NCBI GenBank assembly: GCA_023389275.1
Contig: JAEWEN010000023.1
Location: 85,674 to 149,673 of the forward strand
Source: Bacillota bacterium
GTDB taxonomy: Bacteria; Bacillota; Clostridia; Clostridiales; Caloramatoraceae
Length of the DNA stretch: 64,000 nt
Reading direction: 5' to 3'
The notes under the pieces are model-generated. The model worked only from the letters and a program-made list of their open reading frames with translations. It did no database searches and was not told the origin of the DNA. The position numbers were made by a program, and so were the translations under genes. Position 1 is the stretch's first letter. Every line of letters begins with the position of its first letter. Positions 55,250 through 63,422 of this stretch are shown piece after piece.

Positions 55250-55703
55250 TTAAAAGTACATATATTCCTATAATTATAAATATAAGTGGTACAAAGTAAG
55301 GTCCTATATAATGCATAATATTAAAGTCTATATTAAGGTCTTTAAGTAAGTTAGATAATATGCTTAAAGCTCCAATTACTACTAAAGCTATACCAATATA
55401 CATTGACGAATTACCTTTTATATTATATTTTTCATTTGCATTTGAAAATAAAAAATTATCCTCTACATATTCACCTTTTCTAACTTTTCTATTAACATCA
55501 AATGTTTTAAAGAAACAATAAAACCATATAGGAATAAGTATTATTGGACTAAAAAGACTAAGTCCTAAAAAATGATCAAATTTTATTATTAAAAACCATA
55601 AAACTAAAAAAGATATACCTTTTTTATAAAGACCATTATACATAAACCCAACTCCAGGGATTAAAGAACAAAGAAAATTAATTACTAAGCTTTCACCTTT
55701 CAT
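55230..55703 (-). CDS. TM2/DUF5683-type membrane protein with LiaF-like end
   Basis: A 157-residue protein: N-terminal LCSLIPGVGFMYNGLYKKG block typical of TM2-type proteins and a C-terminal two-segment part (VVIGALSIL...YFVPLIFIIIGIYVL) like the LiaF N-domain. Start at 55703 after AGAGGTG. 10 bases after the 55714 gene, with which it forms a pair. Confidence 0.75.
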   Translation of the reverse strand: MKGESLVINFLCSLIPGVGFMYNGLYKKGISFLVLWFLIIKFDHFLGLSLFSPIILIPIWFYCFFKTFDVNRKVRKGEYVEDNFLFSNANEKYNIKGNSSMYIGIALVVIGALSILSNLLKDLNIDFNIMHYIGPYFVPLIFIIIGIYVLLTGFRKK

Positions 55704-55713
55704 AAAATCACCT

Positions 55714-56007
55714 CTAATCAAAGTATCTGTAAAATCCATCAAAATTAAATTCATAAAGTGACATTTTCATTATAAAACTTGAAATTATTAAAGCTATTAT
55801 TACTAGTATACATATTAGGTTAAAACTAGTCCCTTCTTTAGATTTTACAAATGATGATATTATAAATTCTATTCCTATAAGTATAAATATAGCTGGCCAA
55901 AACTTGTTAATCTCATAAGCAAGTCCTTGATCCATTTGATATATTATCCATATTACACCTATATAAATAAAACCTAGCGCTGAAGATATTGTTCCTATTT
56001 TTCTCAT
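55714..56007 (-). CDS. DUF5668/LiaF-TM membrane protein
   Basis: A 97-residue protein with three hydrophobic segments; FWPAIFILIGIEFII matches the LiaF_TM/DUF5668 pattern. Function unknown, possibly cell-envelope stress. Follows the glucosaminidase gene by 16 bases. Confidence 0.72.
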   Translation of the reverse strand: MRKIGTISSALGFIYIGVIWIIYQMDQGLAYEINKFWPAIFILIGIEFIISSFVKSKEGTSFNLICILVIIALIISSFIMKMSLYEFNFDGFYRYFD

Positions 56008-56023
56008 AACTTTGCCTCCTAGT

Positions 56024-56923
56024 TTAATTAAGACTCCAGTCTATAAGCTGAAGGTCATTAGACATTATAATATCTGTTACATAACTTGCGTATATTTTTT
56101 CTCCTTTTTCATTTGCTATTGTACTATATCCTGCATTTTCAATTGCCTTTATTTGCTCTTTATAGGTTTTTTTATTAAATACACCTGATTTAGTATATCT
56201 AGGATTTGTAGTCAAAAACTTCCCAAAGTCTTTTATAGAATCTTTAACATTAGTATATACTCTAAACTCATCTTTTATTTTAATATTATAATATTCTGAT
56301 GTAGAAAGGTTTATTTTTTCTCCCTTCCATGAAGAATCAGCCTTTATACCAAATAAATTTTTATATTTACTAGCAAGTTCTGACCTTCCCCAATTAGACT
56401 CTAGGGCTGCTTGTCCAATAATAACTGAAGGAAGAATCCCTGTTTCTTTATATGTTTTAATTGCCTCATCTTTAATAGAATTTATAAACTCTAGTTTTCT
56501 TTTTGAAAGTTCACTTTTACCTTCAAGTTCTTCATCTCTTTTTTTGTTTATTACTTTTAAATAAGTATTTGCTTTTTTTACATCTCTTTTATCTTTTGAA
56601 AAGCTTTCCATAACACTTTCCATAGTAGCTACTTTATATGTATTATTGTCTTCTACTAAAAATCTTTCTGCAATATTTTCTATATTTTTTTCAGTTGCAG
56701 TATCTACTTTTCCATAATTAATTACTGCATCAATAGCTAAAACTTCTCTCCAATTTATCTGAGCTTTGTTACTACTTACCTTATCAACAGTATTTAAGTA
56801 TTTTAGTCTTGTTTCTTTAGATACAGAAAATCTATATATTGAGTAATCAGAAAAAATAAATTTAAATCCTAAAAATAACACTAACAAAGTTACTACTATA
56901 GCTAATATTTTTATTTTTTTCAT
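56024..56923 (-). CDS. N-acetylglucosaminidase (FlgJ/LytG-like)
   Basis: A 299-residue peptidoglycan hydrolase. A signal-anchor at about 5-26 puts it outside. The glucosaminidase domain (about 145-299) has ILPSVIIGQAALESNWG with the catalytic Glu and KNLFGIKADSSW. Upstream helical linker. First of three genes with membrane partners. Confidence 0.88.
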   Translation of the reverse strand: MKKIKILAIVVTLLVLFLGFKFIFSDYSIYRFSVSKETRLKYLNTVDKVSSNKAQINWREVLAIDAVINYGKVDTATEKNIENIAERFLVEDNNTYKVATMESVMESFSKDKRDVKKANTYLKVINKKRDEELEGKSELSKRKLEFINSIKDEAIKTYKETGILPSVIIGQAALESNWGRSELASKYKNLFGIKADSSWKGEKINLSTSEYYNIKIKDEFRVYTNVKDSIKDFGKFLTTNPRYTKSGVFNKKTYKEQIKAIENAGYSTIANEKGEKIYASYVTDIIMSNDLQLIDWSLN

Positions 56924-56965
56924 ATATTATGTCCTTTCAAAATGTAATTTTATATATTATAACAA

Positions 56966-57022
56966 AAAGAGACCTCCAATAAGTTATGATTTAGATAAAA
57001 TATAACCTAAAGTTGTCTCTTT
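56966..57022 (-). terminator. Probable terminator of the DEAD-box helicase gene
   Basis: AAAGAGAC (56966-56973) pairs with GTCTCTTT (57015-57022); GTTAT/ATAAC inside extends it. It lies after the stop at 57041; the T-run is short. Confidence 0.55.
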
Positions 57023-57040
57023 CATTACACAAGGACTATA

Positions 57041-58684
57041 TTATTTTGAGTTTGCTACTTCAATTCTAACTGTTCTTGAATCTAATTTTTTACCTTGACA
57101 AGCTTTTAGTATTTTATTTTTAGCAACATCACTTGTATTTACAAAGCTAAATTTTTCAAATACATCAATAGCTCCAATTTCTTTTTTTGTTATTTTCGCT
57201 TTATCTGCAAAGAATCTTAAAAGCGCTGATGGATTTATGTTGTCTTTTCTTCCTACAGAAACAAATAATCTAACATATCCTTTATCCTTGTCTCTTCCAC
57301 GCATTCTATTTCCTTGTCTATCTCTATCTCTGTCTCTTCCACCTTCACGTCTATCTCCAGAAACTTCATTAAAGTCTTTATTACTATCAAATGAAACTTC
57401 TTTTTCATATATACTATTCATAATTGCAGCTGCAATTTCAATAGGTGACTTTTCTTCTGCTAAAGCTTCTATAGCAGGTATAAACTTTTTATATTCTTCA
57501 TTTTCAAATTGTTTTTTAACTGATTCAACTAACTTTTCACTTTTTGTAGCAAAAATATCTTCTACAGTAGGAACTGTAGCTTTTTCTATTTTTCCTTTAG
57601 TTTCTCTTTCAATATCCCTAATTCTTCTAAATTCCTTAGAGTTTATAATACTTAAAGCTACTCCTTCGTTTCCAGCTCTTCCTGTTCTACCTATTCTGTG
57701 TATATAGCTTTCAGTATCTTGTGGAAGATCGTAGTTTACAACATGTGAAAGATTCTCAACGTCTATTCCTCTAGCTGCAACGTCTGTAGCAACTAGTATT
57801 TTAAGACTTCCTTCTTTAAATTTTCTAAGAGTATTTGTTCTATGAGCTTGAGTCATATCACCGTGCATACCTTCAACGCTGTAATCTCTTTTTTGCATTC
57901 CTTCAACTAATTCGTCAACGCCTTTTTTAGTTTTACAGAAAATAATTGCTGATTGCATATTTGTAGCATCAAGTATTCTACATAGCGCTTCAAATTTTTG
58001 ATCACGTCTTACTTCATAAAAATATTGTTTTACTGTTGTTGCAGTTTTACTTTTAGATTCTACTTGAACGCTTATTGAATCTGATTTCATATATTTTTTA
58101 GAAAGGTCTCTTATTGCATTTGGCATTGTTGCTGAAAATAAAAGAGTTTGTCTATCCGGATTTGCACTTACCATTACTTCTTCTATGTCATCTATGAATC
58201 CCATATTAAGCATTTCGTCTGCTTCATCTAAAACAAGATATTGAAGATCTGAAAGGTTGATAACCTTTTTTCTCATAAGATCTAGTACTCTACCTGGAGT
58301 TCCAACTACAAAGTCTACTCCTCTTCTTATTTCTCTTATTTGTCTATCTATTGAATCTCCACCGTAAACAGTTAAAGATTTTATTTTTGTAAAACTTGAA
58401 AGTCTTTTAACTTCTTCATTTACTTGAAGAGCAAGTTCTCTAGTTGGTGCTAAAACTAGCGCCTTTATTTTATTTTTTTCTCTTTCTATCCCACTTAATA
58501 TAGGAGCTGCAAAAGCAAGAGTTTTTCCTGTTCCTGTTTGCGCCTTTCCTATAATATCATGACCTTCCATTATAACTGGTATAGCCTTTTCTTGTATTTT
58601 TGATGGGACTGTATAATTCATGGCCTCTATCGCCTTAAGCACATCCTCATTTAATCCTAATTCATTAAAGTTTATATTTTCCAT
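57041..58684 (-). CDS. DEAD-box RNA helicase, CshA/DbpA-type
   Basis: A 547-residue RNA helicase. Motif Q, motif I AQTGTGKT, II DEAD, III SAT, VI HRIGRTGR. An Arg/Asp-rich linker and a DbpA-type C-terminal RNA-binding domain (VRLFVSVGRKDNINPSALL), suggesting 23S rRNA or ribosome work. Start after GAGG. Single gene. Confidence 0.94.
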   Translation of the reverse strand: MENINFNELGLNEDVLKAIEAMNYTVPSKIQEKAIPVIMEGHDIIGKAQTGTGKTLAFAAPILSGIEREKNKIKALVLAPTRELALQVNEEVKRLSSFTKIKSLTVYGGDSIDRQIREIRRGVDFVVGTPGRVLDLMRKKVINLSDLQYLVLDEADEMLNMGFIDDIEEVMVSANPDRQTLLFSATMPNAIRDLSKKYMKSDSISVQVESKSKTATTVKQYFYEVRRDQKFEALCRILDATNMQSAIIFCKTKKGVDELVEGMQKRDYSVEGMHGDMTQAHRTNTLRKFKEGSLKILVATDVAARGIDVENLSHVVNYDLPQDTESYIHRIGRTGRAGNEGVALSIINSKEFRRIRDIERETKGKIEKATVPTVEDIFATKSEKLVESVKKQFENEEYKKFIPAIEALAEEKSPIEIAAAIMNSIYEKEVSFDSNKDFNEVSGDRREGGRDRDRDRQGNRMRGRDKDKGYVRLFVSVGRKDNINPSALLRFFADKAKITKKEIGAIDVFEKFSFVNTSDVAKNKILKACQGKKLDSRTVRIEVANSK

Positions 58685-58882
58685 TCTTATTCCTCACTTT
58701 TTATAGGGTCATCTATATTTAATTTTTTTATTATCTTTTCATACACACTTGTTAAGTATGCCACTTATAAGTAAAACATGCAAGTGTAAACTTATTAAAT
58801 TAACATTTTTAAATAATTTATTCACTAATTAATTATTATACCTATCTTAGAAAAGTTTAAACAATTTAAATGTATATTTTTA

Positions 58883-58910
58883 TTGACTATGACATTTTTT
58901 TCTTTATAAT
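58883..58910 (+). promoter_or_regulatory. Sigma-A promoter of the ECF S-component operon
   Basis: TTGACT (58883-58888), a 16-base spacer and TATAAT (58905-58910). The 58685-58882 gap is otherwise AT-rich with nothing recognised. Confidence 0.75.
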
Positions 58911-58932
58911 ATTTGTATCGTAATAATATCAT

Positions 58933-58952
58933 AAAATGTATGGGTACATTTT
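58933..58952 (+). promoter_or_regulatory. Inverted repeat in the leader of the ECF S-component gene
   Basis: AAAATGTA-TGGG-TACATTTT is an 8-bp perfect dyad about 15 bases beyond the predicted start of transcription; operator or RNA hairpin. Confidence 0.55.
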
Positions 58953-58972
58953 ACTGAAAAGGGGGAAAACTT

Positions 58973-59542
58973 ATGGCTCAGGAAAAAATACTTACTGAAA
59001 ATAAAAATAAGCAAACTTATTCAAAGGTTTATGAATTAGTAGTGTGTTCACTTTTAATAGCACTTGTTTTTGTTTTTACTTCATTTGTAAAAATAACTCT
59101 ACCAATTGCAGCAGGAGGAGGACTTATTCATTTAGGCAATGTAATGCTATTTGTAGCTGCAATTGTATTTGGACCTAAAAGAGGATTTATAGCAGCTGCA
59201 TTTGGTATGGCTATATTTGATATTTTCAGTGGATATGCACATTATGCAGTAATCACCTTTATCGGAAAAGGAATTATGGCTTATATATGTGGAAGTATAG
59301 CATATATGGCGGGAAAACAAGGAAAATCATTTTTATATAATTCACTTGGCATTTTCGTAGGTGGAGCTTTAATGATAGCTGTTTATTATATAGGTGAAAT
59401 ATTCCTTTTAGGTAATGTTTTAGCTCCTATTGCAAATATTCCTGGTAATATTACTCAAATAGTAATTGGATTTGTACTTGGTATGCCACTTGCATCTATG
59501 TTAAAAAGATATAGATATTTTTCAAATATATACAATGTTTAG
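58973..59542 (+). CDS. ECF transporter S component
   Basis: A 189-residue substrate-binding membrane protein of an energy-coupling factor transporter. Hydrophobic segments (about 24-45, 60-85, 100-130, 135-180) and the LIHLGNVMLFVAAIVFGP block are typical. It needs a shared EcfAA'T module encoded elsewhere. The substrate is a vitamin; the aminotransferase gene 12 bases downstream hints at vitamin B6 forms. Start follows GGGGG. Confidence 0.85.
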   Translation: MAQEKILTENKNKQTYSKVYELVVCSLLIALVFVFTSFVKITLPIAAGGGLIHLGNVMLFVAAIVFGPKRGFIAAAFGMAIFDIFSGYAHYAVITFIGKGIMAYICGSIAYMAGKQGKSFLYNSLGIFVGGALMIAVYYIGEIFLLGNVLAPIANIPGNITQIVIGFVLGMPLASMLKRYRYFSNIYNV

Positions 59543-59554
59543 GAGGGATTATTT

Positions 59555-60685
59555 ATGATACCTTTAATTATGACTCCAGGCCCTACTATGGTTCGCGAAA
59601 ACGTTAGACTTAAAAGATCTATAGAGTGCACAAACCCTGATATAGACTTAAACTTTAAAGAATTTTATATAAACACATGTGATAAAATAGGAGATTTTTT
59701 AAAAACTAAAAATTTAACTGCTATTTTAAGTGGTGAAGGAATACTAGGTCTTGAAGCTGCTTGTGCTTCTTTAACTGAAAAAGGAGATAGGGTTTTAGTT
59801 TTAGATAATGGGGTTTATGGTGGATTTTTTAAAGACTTTGTTGAAATGTATGGAGGGGAAGCTGTTATATTAAAGTCAAATGAAAAAAATTCTTTTGATA
59901 TTAATATACTAAAAAACTTTTTAGAAAAAGATTCTAACTTTAAGTATGCAACTATTGTTCATTGTGATACTCCATCAGGTGTTTTAAATAATATAGAAAA
60001 TATTTGTCCACTTCTTAAAAGCTACGGTATTTTAACTGTTGTAGACTCTGTAGCCGCAATGGGTGGAGAAAATATTATGGTAGATAAATGGCAAATAGAT
60101 ATAGTAGTTGGAGGAAGCCAAAAAGCTATCTCTGCCCCTCCTGGACTTACAATAGTATGTATAAGTGAAGATGCTTTTAAGTCTATGGAAAATAGGAAAA
60201 CTCCTATAGCAGGATTTTATTCAAATCTTCTTACATGGAAAAACTATAAAACAGATACTTGGTTCCCATATACTATGCCAATTAGTGATATTTATGGACT
60301 TGATGCTGCTATTGATAATATTATTTCAGATAAAAACATATTAAAAAGACATGAAAAAATAGCCTCTGCAACTAGAAAAGCTTTGCATCTTGGTGGATTA
60401 AATCTTTATCTTGAAAATGGGTTTTCAAATACAGTAACTGCTATATGTCTTCCTGAAAATGTTCATGACAAAACACTTTTAAACAACATGGTTAAAAACT
60501 TTAATGTTTTAATAGGTGGATCTGTTGCATATCTTGAAGGAAAACTTATTAGAATAGGTCATATGGGAGAAAACGCTAATATTCAGTATGTATCATATAC
60601 ATTAACTGCTCTTCAAGTAGAGCTTGAAAAGCTTGGTGTAAAAATAAATTGTAATCTATCAGAAGCATTTATTAATAATCTATAA
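59555..60685 (+). CDS. Class V PLP-dependent aminotransferase (AGAT/PPAT family)
   Basis: A 376-residue fold-type I enzyme like alanine-glyoxylate and pyridoxamine-pyruvate aminotransferases. Schiff-base Lys190 in GGSQKAISAPPG, Asp164 (VVDSVAAMGG) for the pyridine nitrogen. The pairing with an ECF S component makes pyridoxamine or pyridoxal conversion attractive. An alternative is serine-pyruvate or alanine-glyoxylate exchange. Start after AGGAGGG, in the same operon as the S component. Confidence 0.85.
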   Translation: MIPLIMTPGPTMVRENVRLKRSIECTNPDIDLNFKEFYINTCDKIGDFLKTKNLTAILSGEGILGLEAACASLTEKGDRVLVLDNGVYGGFFKDFVEMYGGEAVILKSNEKNSFDINILKNFLEKDSNFKYATIVHCDTPSGVLNNIENICPLLKSYGILTVVDSVAAMGGENIMVDKWQIDIVVGGSQKAISAPPGLTIVCISEDAFKSMENRKTPIAGFYSNLLTWKNYKTDTWFPYTMPISDIYGLDAAIDNIISDKNILKRHEKIASATRKALHLGGLNLYLENGFSNTVTAICLPENVHDKTLLNNMVKNFNVLIGGSVAYLEGKLIRIGHMGENANIQYVSYTLTALQVELEKLGVKINCNLSEAFINNL

Positions 60686-60716
60686 AAAGTACTAAGAATT
60701 ATCTTAGTACTTTTTT
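60684..60716 (+). terminator. Terminator of the ECF/aminotransferase operon
   Basis: AAAAAGTACTAAG and CTTAGTACTTTTT pair perfectly, overlapping the stop, and T-run follows. Confidence 0.92.
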
Positions 60717-60717
60717 A

Positions 60718-60780
60718 TTGACATTTTCACCCTAAAGTGTATATACTGTGTATATAAAGTATAAACAGTATATACACTTT
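60718..60780 (+). promoter_or_regulatory. Promoter and 16-bp inverted-repeat operator of the GntR-ABC operon
   Basis: TTGACA (60718-60723), 18-base spacer, TATACT (60742-60747). Over it lies a perfect repeat AAAGTGTATATACTGT (60734-60749) and its complement (60765-60780), 15 bases apart. It covers the -10 element, so the GntR product is likely to repress its own operon. Confidence 0.85.
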
Positions 60781-60794
60781 AAGGAGGTGAGTAT

Positions 60795-61166
60795 TTGAAA
60801 ATAATAATATCTAATTCTTCAGAAAAACCAATATATGAGCAAATAACGGATCAGATAAAAGCACTTATTTTAAAAGAAGATATTTTAGAAGGTGAACCTT
60901 TACCTTCTATAAGAAATTTAGCAACCCAGTTAAAAATAAGTGTAATAACAACTAAAAGAGCATATGAAGAACTTGAAAAAGAAGGATTTATCGAAACTAT
61001 AAAAGGAAAAGGCTCATTTGTTGCACCACAAAATAAAGAGCTTCTTTTAGAGAAAAAAATGCAAATTGTAGAAAGTCACTTAATTAAAGCAATTGATGAA
61101 GCTAAAACAATAAATCTTTCAATTAATCAGTTAAAAGAGCTTTTAGATATTTTATATAACGAATAA
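60795..61166 (+). CDS. GntR-family regulator, YtrA subfamily
   Basis: A 123-residue regulator: winged-helix residues 1-75 (PIYEQITDQIKALILKED, LPSIRNLATQLKIS, GKGSFVAP) and a short helical tail for dimerisation, without a ligand domain. This short form is the YtrA subfamily, which controls neighbouring ABC transporters. TTG start seven bases after AAGGAGG. 13 bases before the ATPase gene. Confidence 0.93.
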   Translation: MKIIISNSSEKPIYEQITDQIKALILKEDILEGEPLPSIRNLATQLKISVITTKRAYEELEKEGFIETIKGKGSFVAPQNKELLLEKKMQIVESHLIKAIDEAKTINLSINQLKELLDILYNE

Positions 61167-61179
61167 GGGGGAATTATTT

Positions 61180-62022
61180 ATGATACTTGAAATTAATAAT
61201 GTATCAAAATCATATAAAAACTTTAATCTTAAAAATATAAGTTTTAATCTACCTCATGGGTATATTATGGGTTTTGTTGGAGCAAATGGCTCTGGAAAAA
61301 CTACTACTATTAAACTTATAATGAACCTTGTAAAAAGAGATTCTGGTAATATTAATGTTTTTGGTATGGATAATATAAAAAATGAAATTACTATAAAAGA
61401 AAAAATAGGATTTGTATATGATAACTGTTTTTATTATGAATACTTAAAACTTAAGGATATTAAAAATATCATTGCTCCTTTTTACAAAGATTTTAGTGAT
61501 AAAAAATTTAAAGAATATATAACCACATTTGATCTTAATGAAAATCAAAAACTTCGCGAACTATCTCAAGGAAATAAAATGAAGTTTTCAGCTGCACTTG
61601 CACTTTCTCATAATGCTGAACTTTTAATAATGGATGAACCAACTTCTGGACTTGACCCTATTTTTAGAGATGAATTTTTAAATATTTTAAAAGAAGTTAT
61701 ATTAGACGAAAATAAGTCTATTTTATTTTCTACTCATATAACAACAGACCTTGATAAAATAGCTGATTATATCACTCTTATAGATAAAGGAGAGATTATA
61801 TTATCAGATGTTAAAGATGATTTACTTGAAAATCACAAAATAATTAAAGGTGATTACTCTACTTTAAAGGATTTACAAAAAGAAGTTTTAATTGGGCTTA
61901 AAAAATCTGATTTTGGCTTTAATGCTTTAATAAACAATAATAACTTAAGTTTATTTAAAGATGAATTTATAAAAGAAAAGCCTAATCTTGAAGATATTAT
62001 GCTTTATATGACAAGGAGGTAG
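61180..62022 (+). CDS. ABC transporter, ATP-binding protein
   Basis: A 280-residue ATPase of an exporter-type ABC system. Walker A GANGSGKT (34-41), signature LSQGNKMKFS, Walker B LLIMDEPTSG, and D-loop. C-terminal part (about 215-280) of unknown function. Start after GGGGGA; 4 bases from the first permease gene. Confidence 0.93.
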   Translation: MILEINNVSKSYKNFNLKNISFNLPHGYIMGFVGANGSGKTTTIKLIMNLVKRDSGNINVFGMDNIKNEITIKEKIGFVYDNCFYYEYLKLKDIKNIIAPFYKDFSDKKFKEYITTFDLNENQKLRELSQGNKMKFSAALALSHNAELLIMDEPTSGLDPIFRDEFLNILKEVILDENKSILFSTHITTDLDKIADYITLIDKGEIILSDVKDDLLENHKIIKGDYSTLKDLQKEVLIGLKKSDFGFNALINNNNLSLFKDEFIKEKPNLEDIMLYMTRR

Positions 62023-62026
62023 AATT

Positions 62027-62671
62027 ATGTTTGCACTTGTTAAAAAAGATTTTATAGCTTTAAAAGCTACAATAATAATAATGCTTATTTATATACCTGT
62101 TCTTGGTATTTTATTTGGAGGATCAGATGGATACTTAAATTCTAGTTATGTAAATCTTCCGATTTCAGTTTTAATGGGATTTTTTATATGTACAACTGAT
62201 ATAGCATACTCTAATATTATTTTATCACTTCCTACCTCTAGAAAAAAATATTTAATGTATAAATATATATTATTTATATGTTTTTCAGTAATATTTTTAA
62301 GCATTGTAAGTTTAGAATCTTATATTGTTGGCAGTATATTTAACCTTAAAGCTTTATCTAGTGTTTTTAGTGAAGGACTTTTTATATCTTTTATAAGTAT
62401 TTTATCTTCCTTCACCTTAGCCGCTAGCATTGCAATTCCTTTAAACTTATTTTTAGGACTTAAAGGAAAAAGATTTCAAAGAGCATCTCATTTTATAACT
62501 TTAATTATTGTTATGATGTTTATTTCTTTATGTATGGAAGGGCTAAAATACATTTCATTAAACAGTTTTAACCCTATATTAATAGGTATTCTTATTCTAT
62601 TAATATGTTTATTTATTAGTATAATATCTTTTAAAATTACTTTAATATTTTTTAAAAAAATAGATTTATAG
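62027..62671 (+). CDS. ABC-2 type permease subunit
   Basis: A 214-residue protein with about six hydrophobic segments; start block ALVKKDFIALKATIIIM and SLPTSRKKYLMYKY resemble the ABC2_membrane_5 family. No conserved substrate sites. With the second permease it would form the channel. Similar in size and layout to the next product. Confidence 0.82.
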   Translation: MFALVKKDFIALKATIIIMLIYIPVLGILFGGSDGYLNSSYVNLPISVLMGFFICTTDIAYSNIILSLPTSRKKYLMYKYILFICFSVIFLSIVSLESYIVGSIFNLKALSSVFSEGLFISFISILSSFTLAASIAIPLNLFLGLKGKRFQRASHFITLIIVMMFISLCMEGLKYISLNSFNPILIGILILLICLFISIISFKITLIFFKKIDL

Positions 62672-62681
62672 GAGGTATAAT

Positions 62682-63350
62682 ATGAAAAATATTTTAAACA
62701 AAGAATGGTTAAATATAAAATCTTCTCTACTTCCTGTAATATTTATTTTACTAATTACAATAGCCTCTTCTTTTATGATAATTTATAAAATTACAGAAAT
62801 AAGTAGTAAAAACATAACATTTAATATTGTCTTATTTTTTATAGTATTTTACTTTATATATTTTTATTTTACTATGCCTCTTTTAAGAGACTTTTCATCT
62901 TATATACAGCTACCACTTTTTAGTCTACCTATAAAAAGAAAAAACTTTTTAACGGGAAAATATATTTTATTTTTATTAGAATTTTTTATATGTACTATAT
63001 TTATAATTTTAATAAGTAATATTTTAGGAATTTTATTTAATATAGAATTTTACATTTATCCTTTTATGATTATAGGTAGCTTTTTATATAATATAGTATG
63101 TGTAACATGTATTTTAACACCTACTATAGCTTTCCCTGTAGGGACAGCTACCACTACTATATCTATAGTTTCCTCTATATTTATAATTATACCTATGCTA
63201 TTTTTATCTAAAATTTTAAAATCAATAATCTATTTTATTAGTCTAATTAGCTTTAACAACCTAATATTAATTTCTATTTTATTATGTATAATAGTTTTTC
63301 TAGCTTCCTTAGTTATTAATATAAACTTTCTTAATAAAAAAGATTTTTAG
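62682..63350 (+). CDS. ABC-2 type permease subunit, second
   Basis: A 222-residue protein with about six segments. Start ILNKEWLNIKSSLLPVIF and LPIKRKNFLTGKYILF mirror the previous product, so the two may form a heterodimer. Substrate unknown; YtrA-linked exporters often move antimicrobials. Start after AGGAGG. Confidence 0.82.
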   Translation: MKNILNKEWLNIKSSLLPVIFILLITIASSFMIIYKITEISSKNITFNIVLFFIVFYFIYFYFTMPLLRDFSSYIQLPLFSLPIKRKNFLTGKYILFLLEFFICTIFIILISNILGILFNIEFYIYPFMIIGSFLYNIVCVTCILTPTIAFPVGTATTTISIVSSIFIIIPMLFLSKILKSIIYFISLISFNNLILISILLCIIVFLASLVININFLNKKDF

Positions 63351-63422
63351 AATTATAATTATCAAAATTCCACTTTCACTCATACTATAATATTATATCA
63401 ATTACTGTTTAAGGAGAATTTA

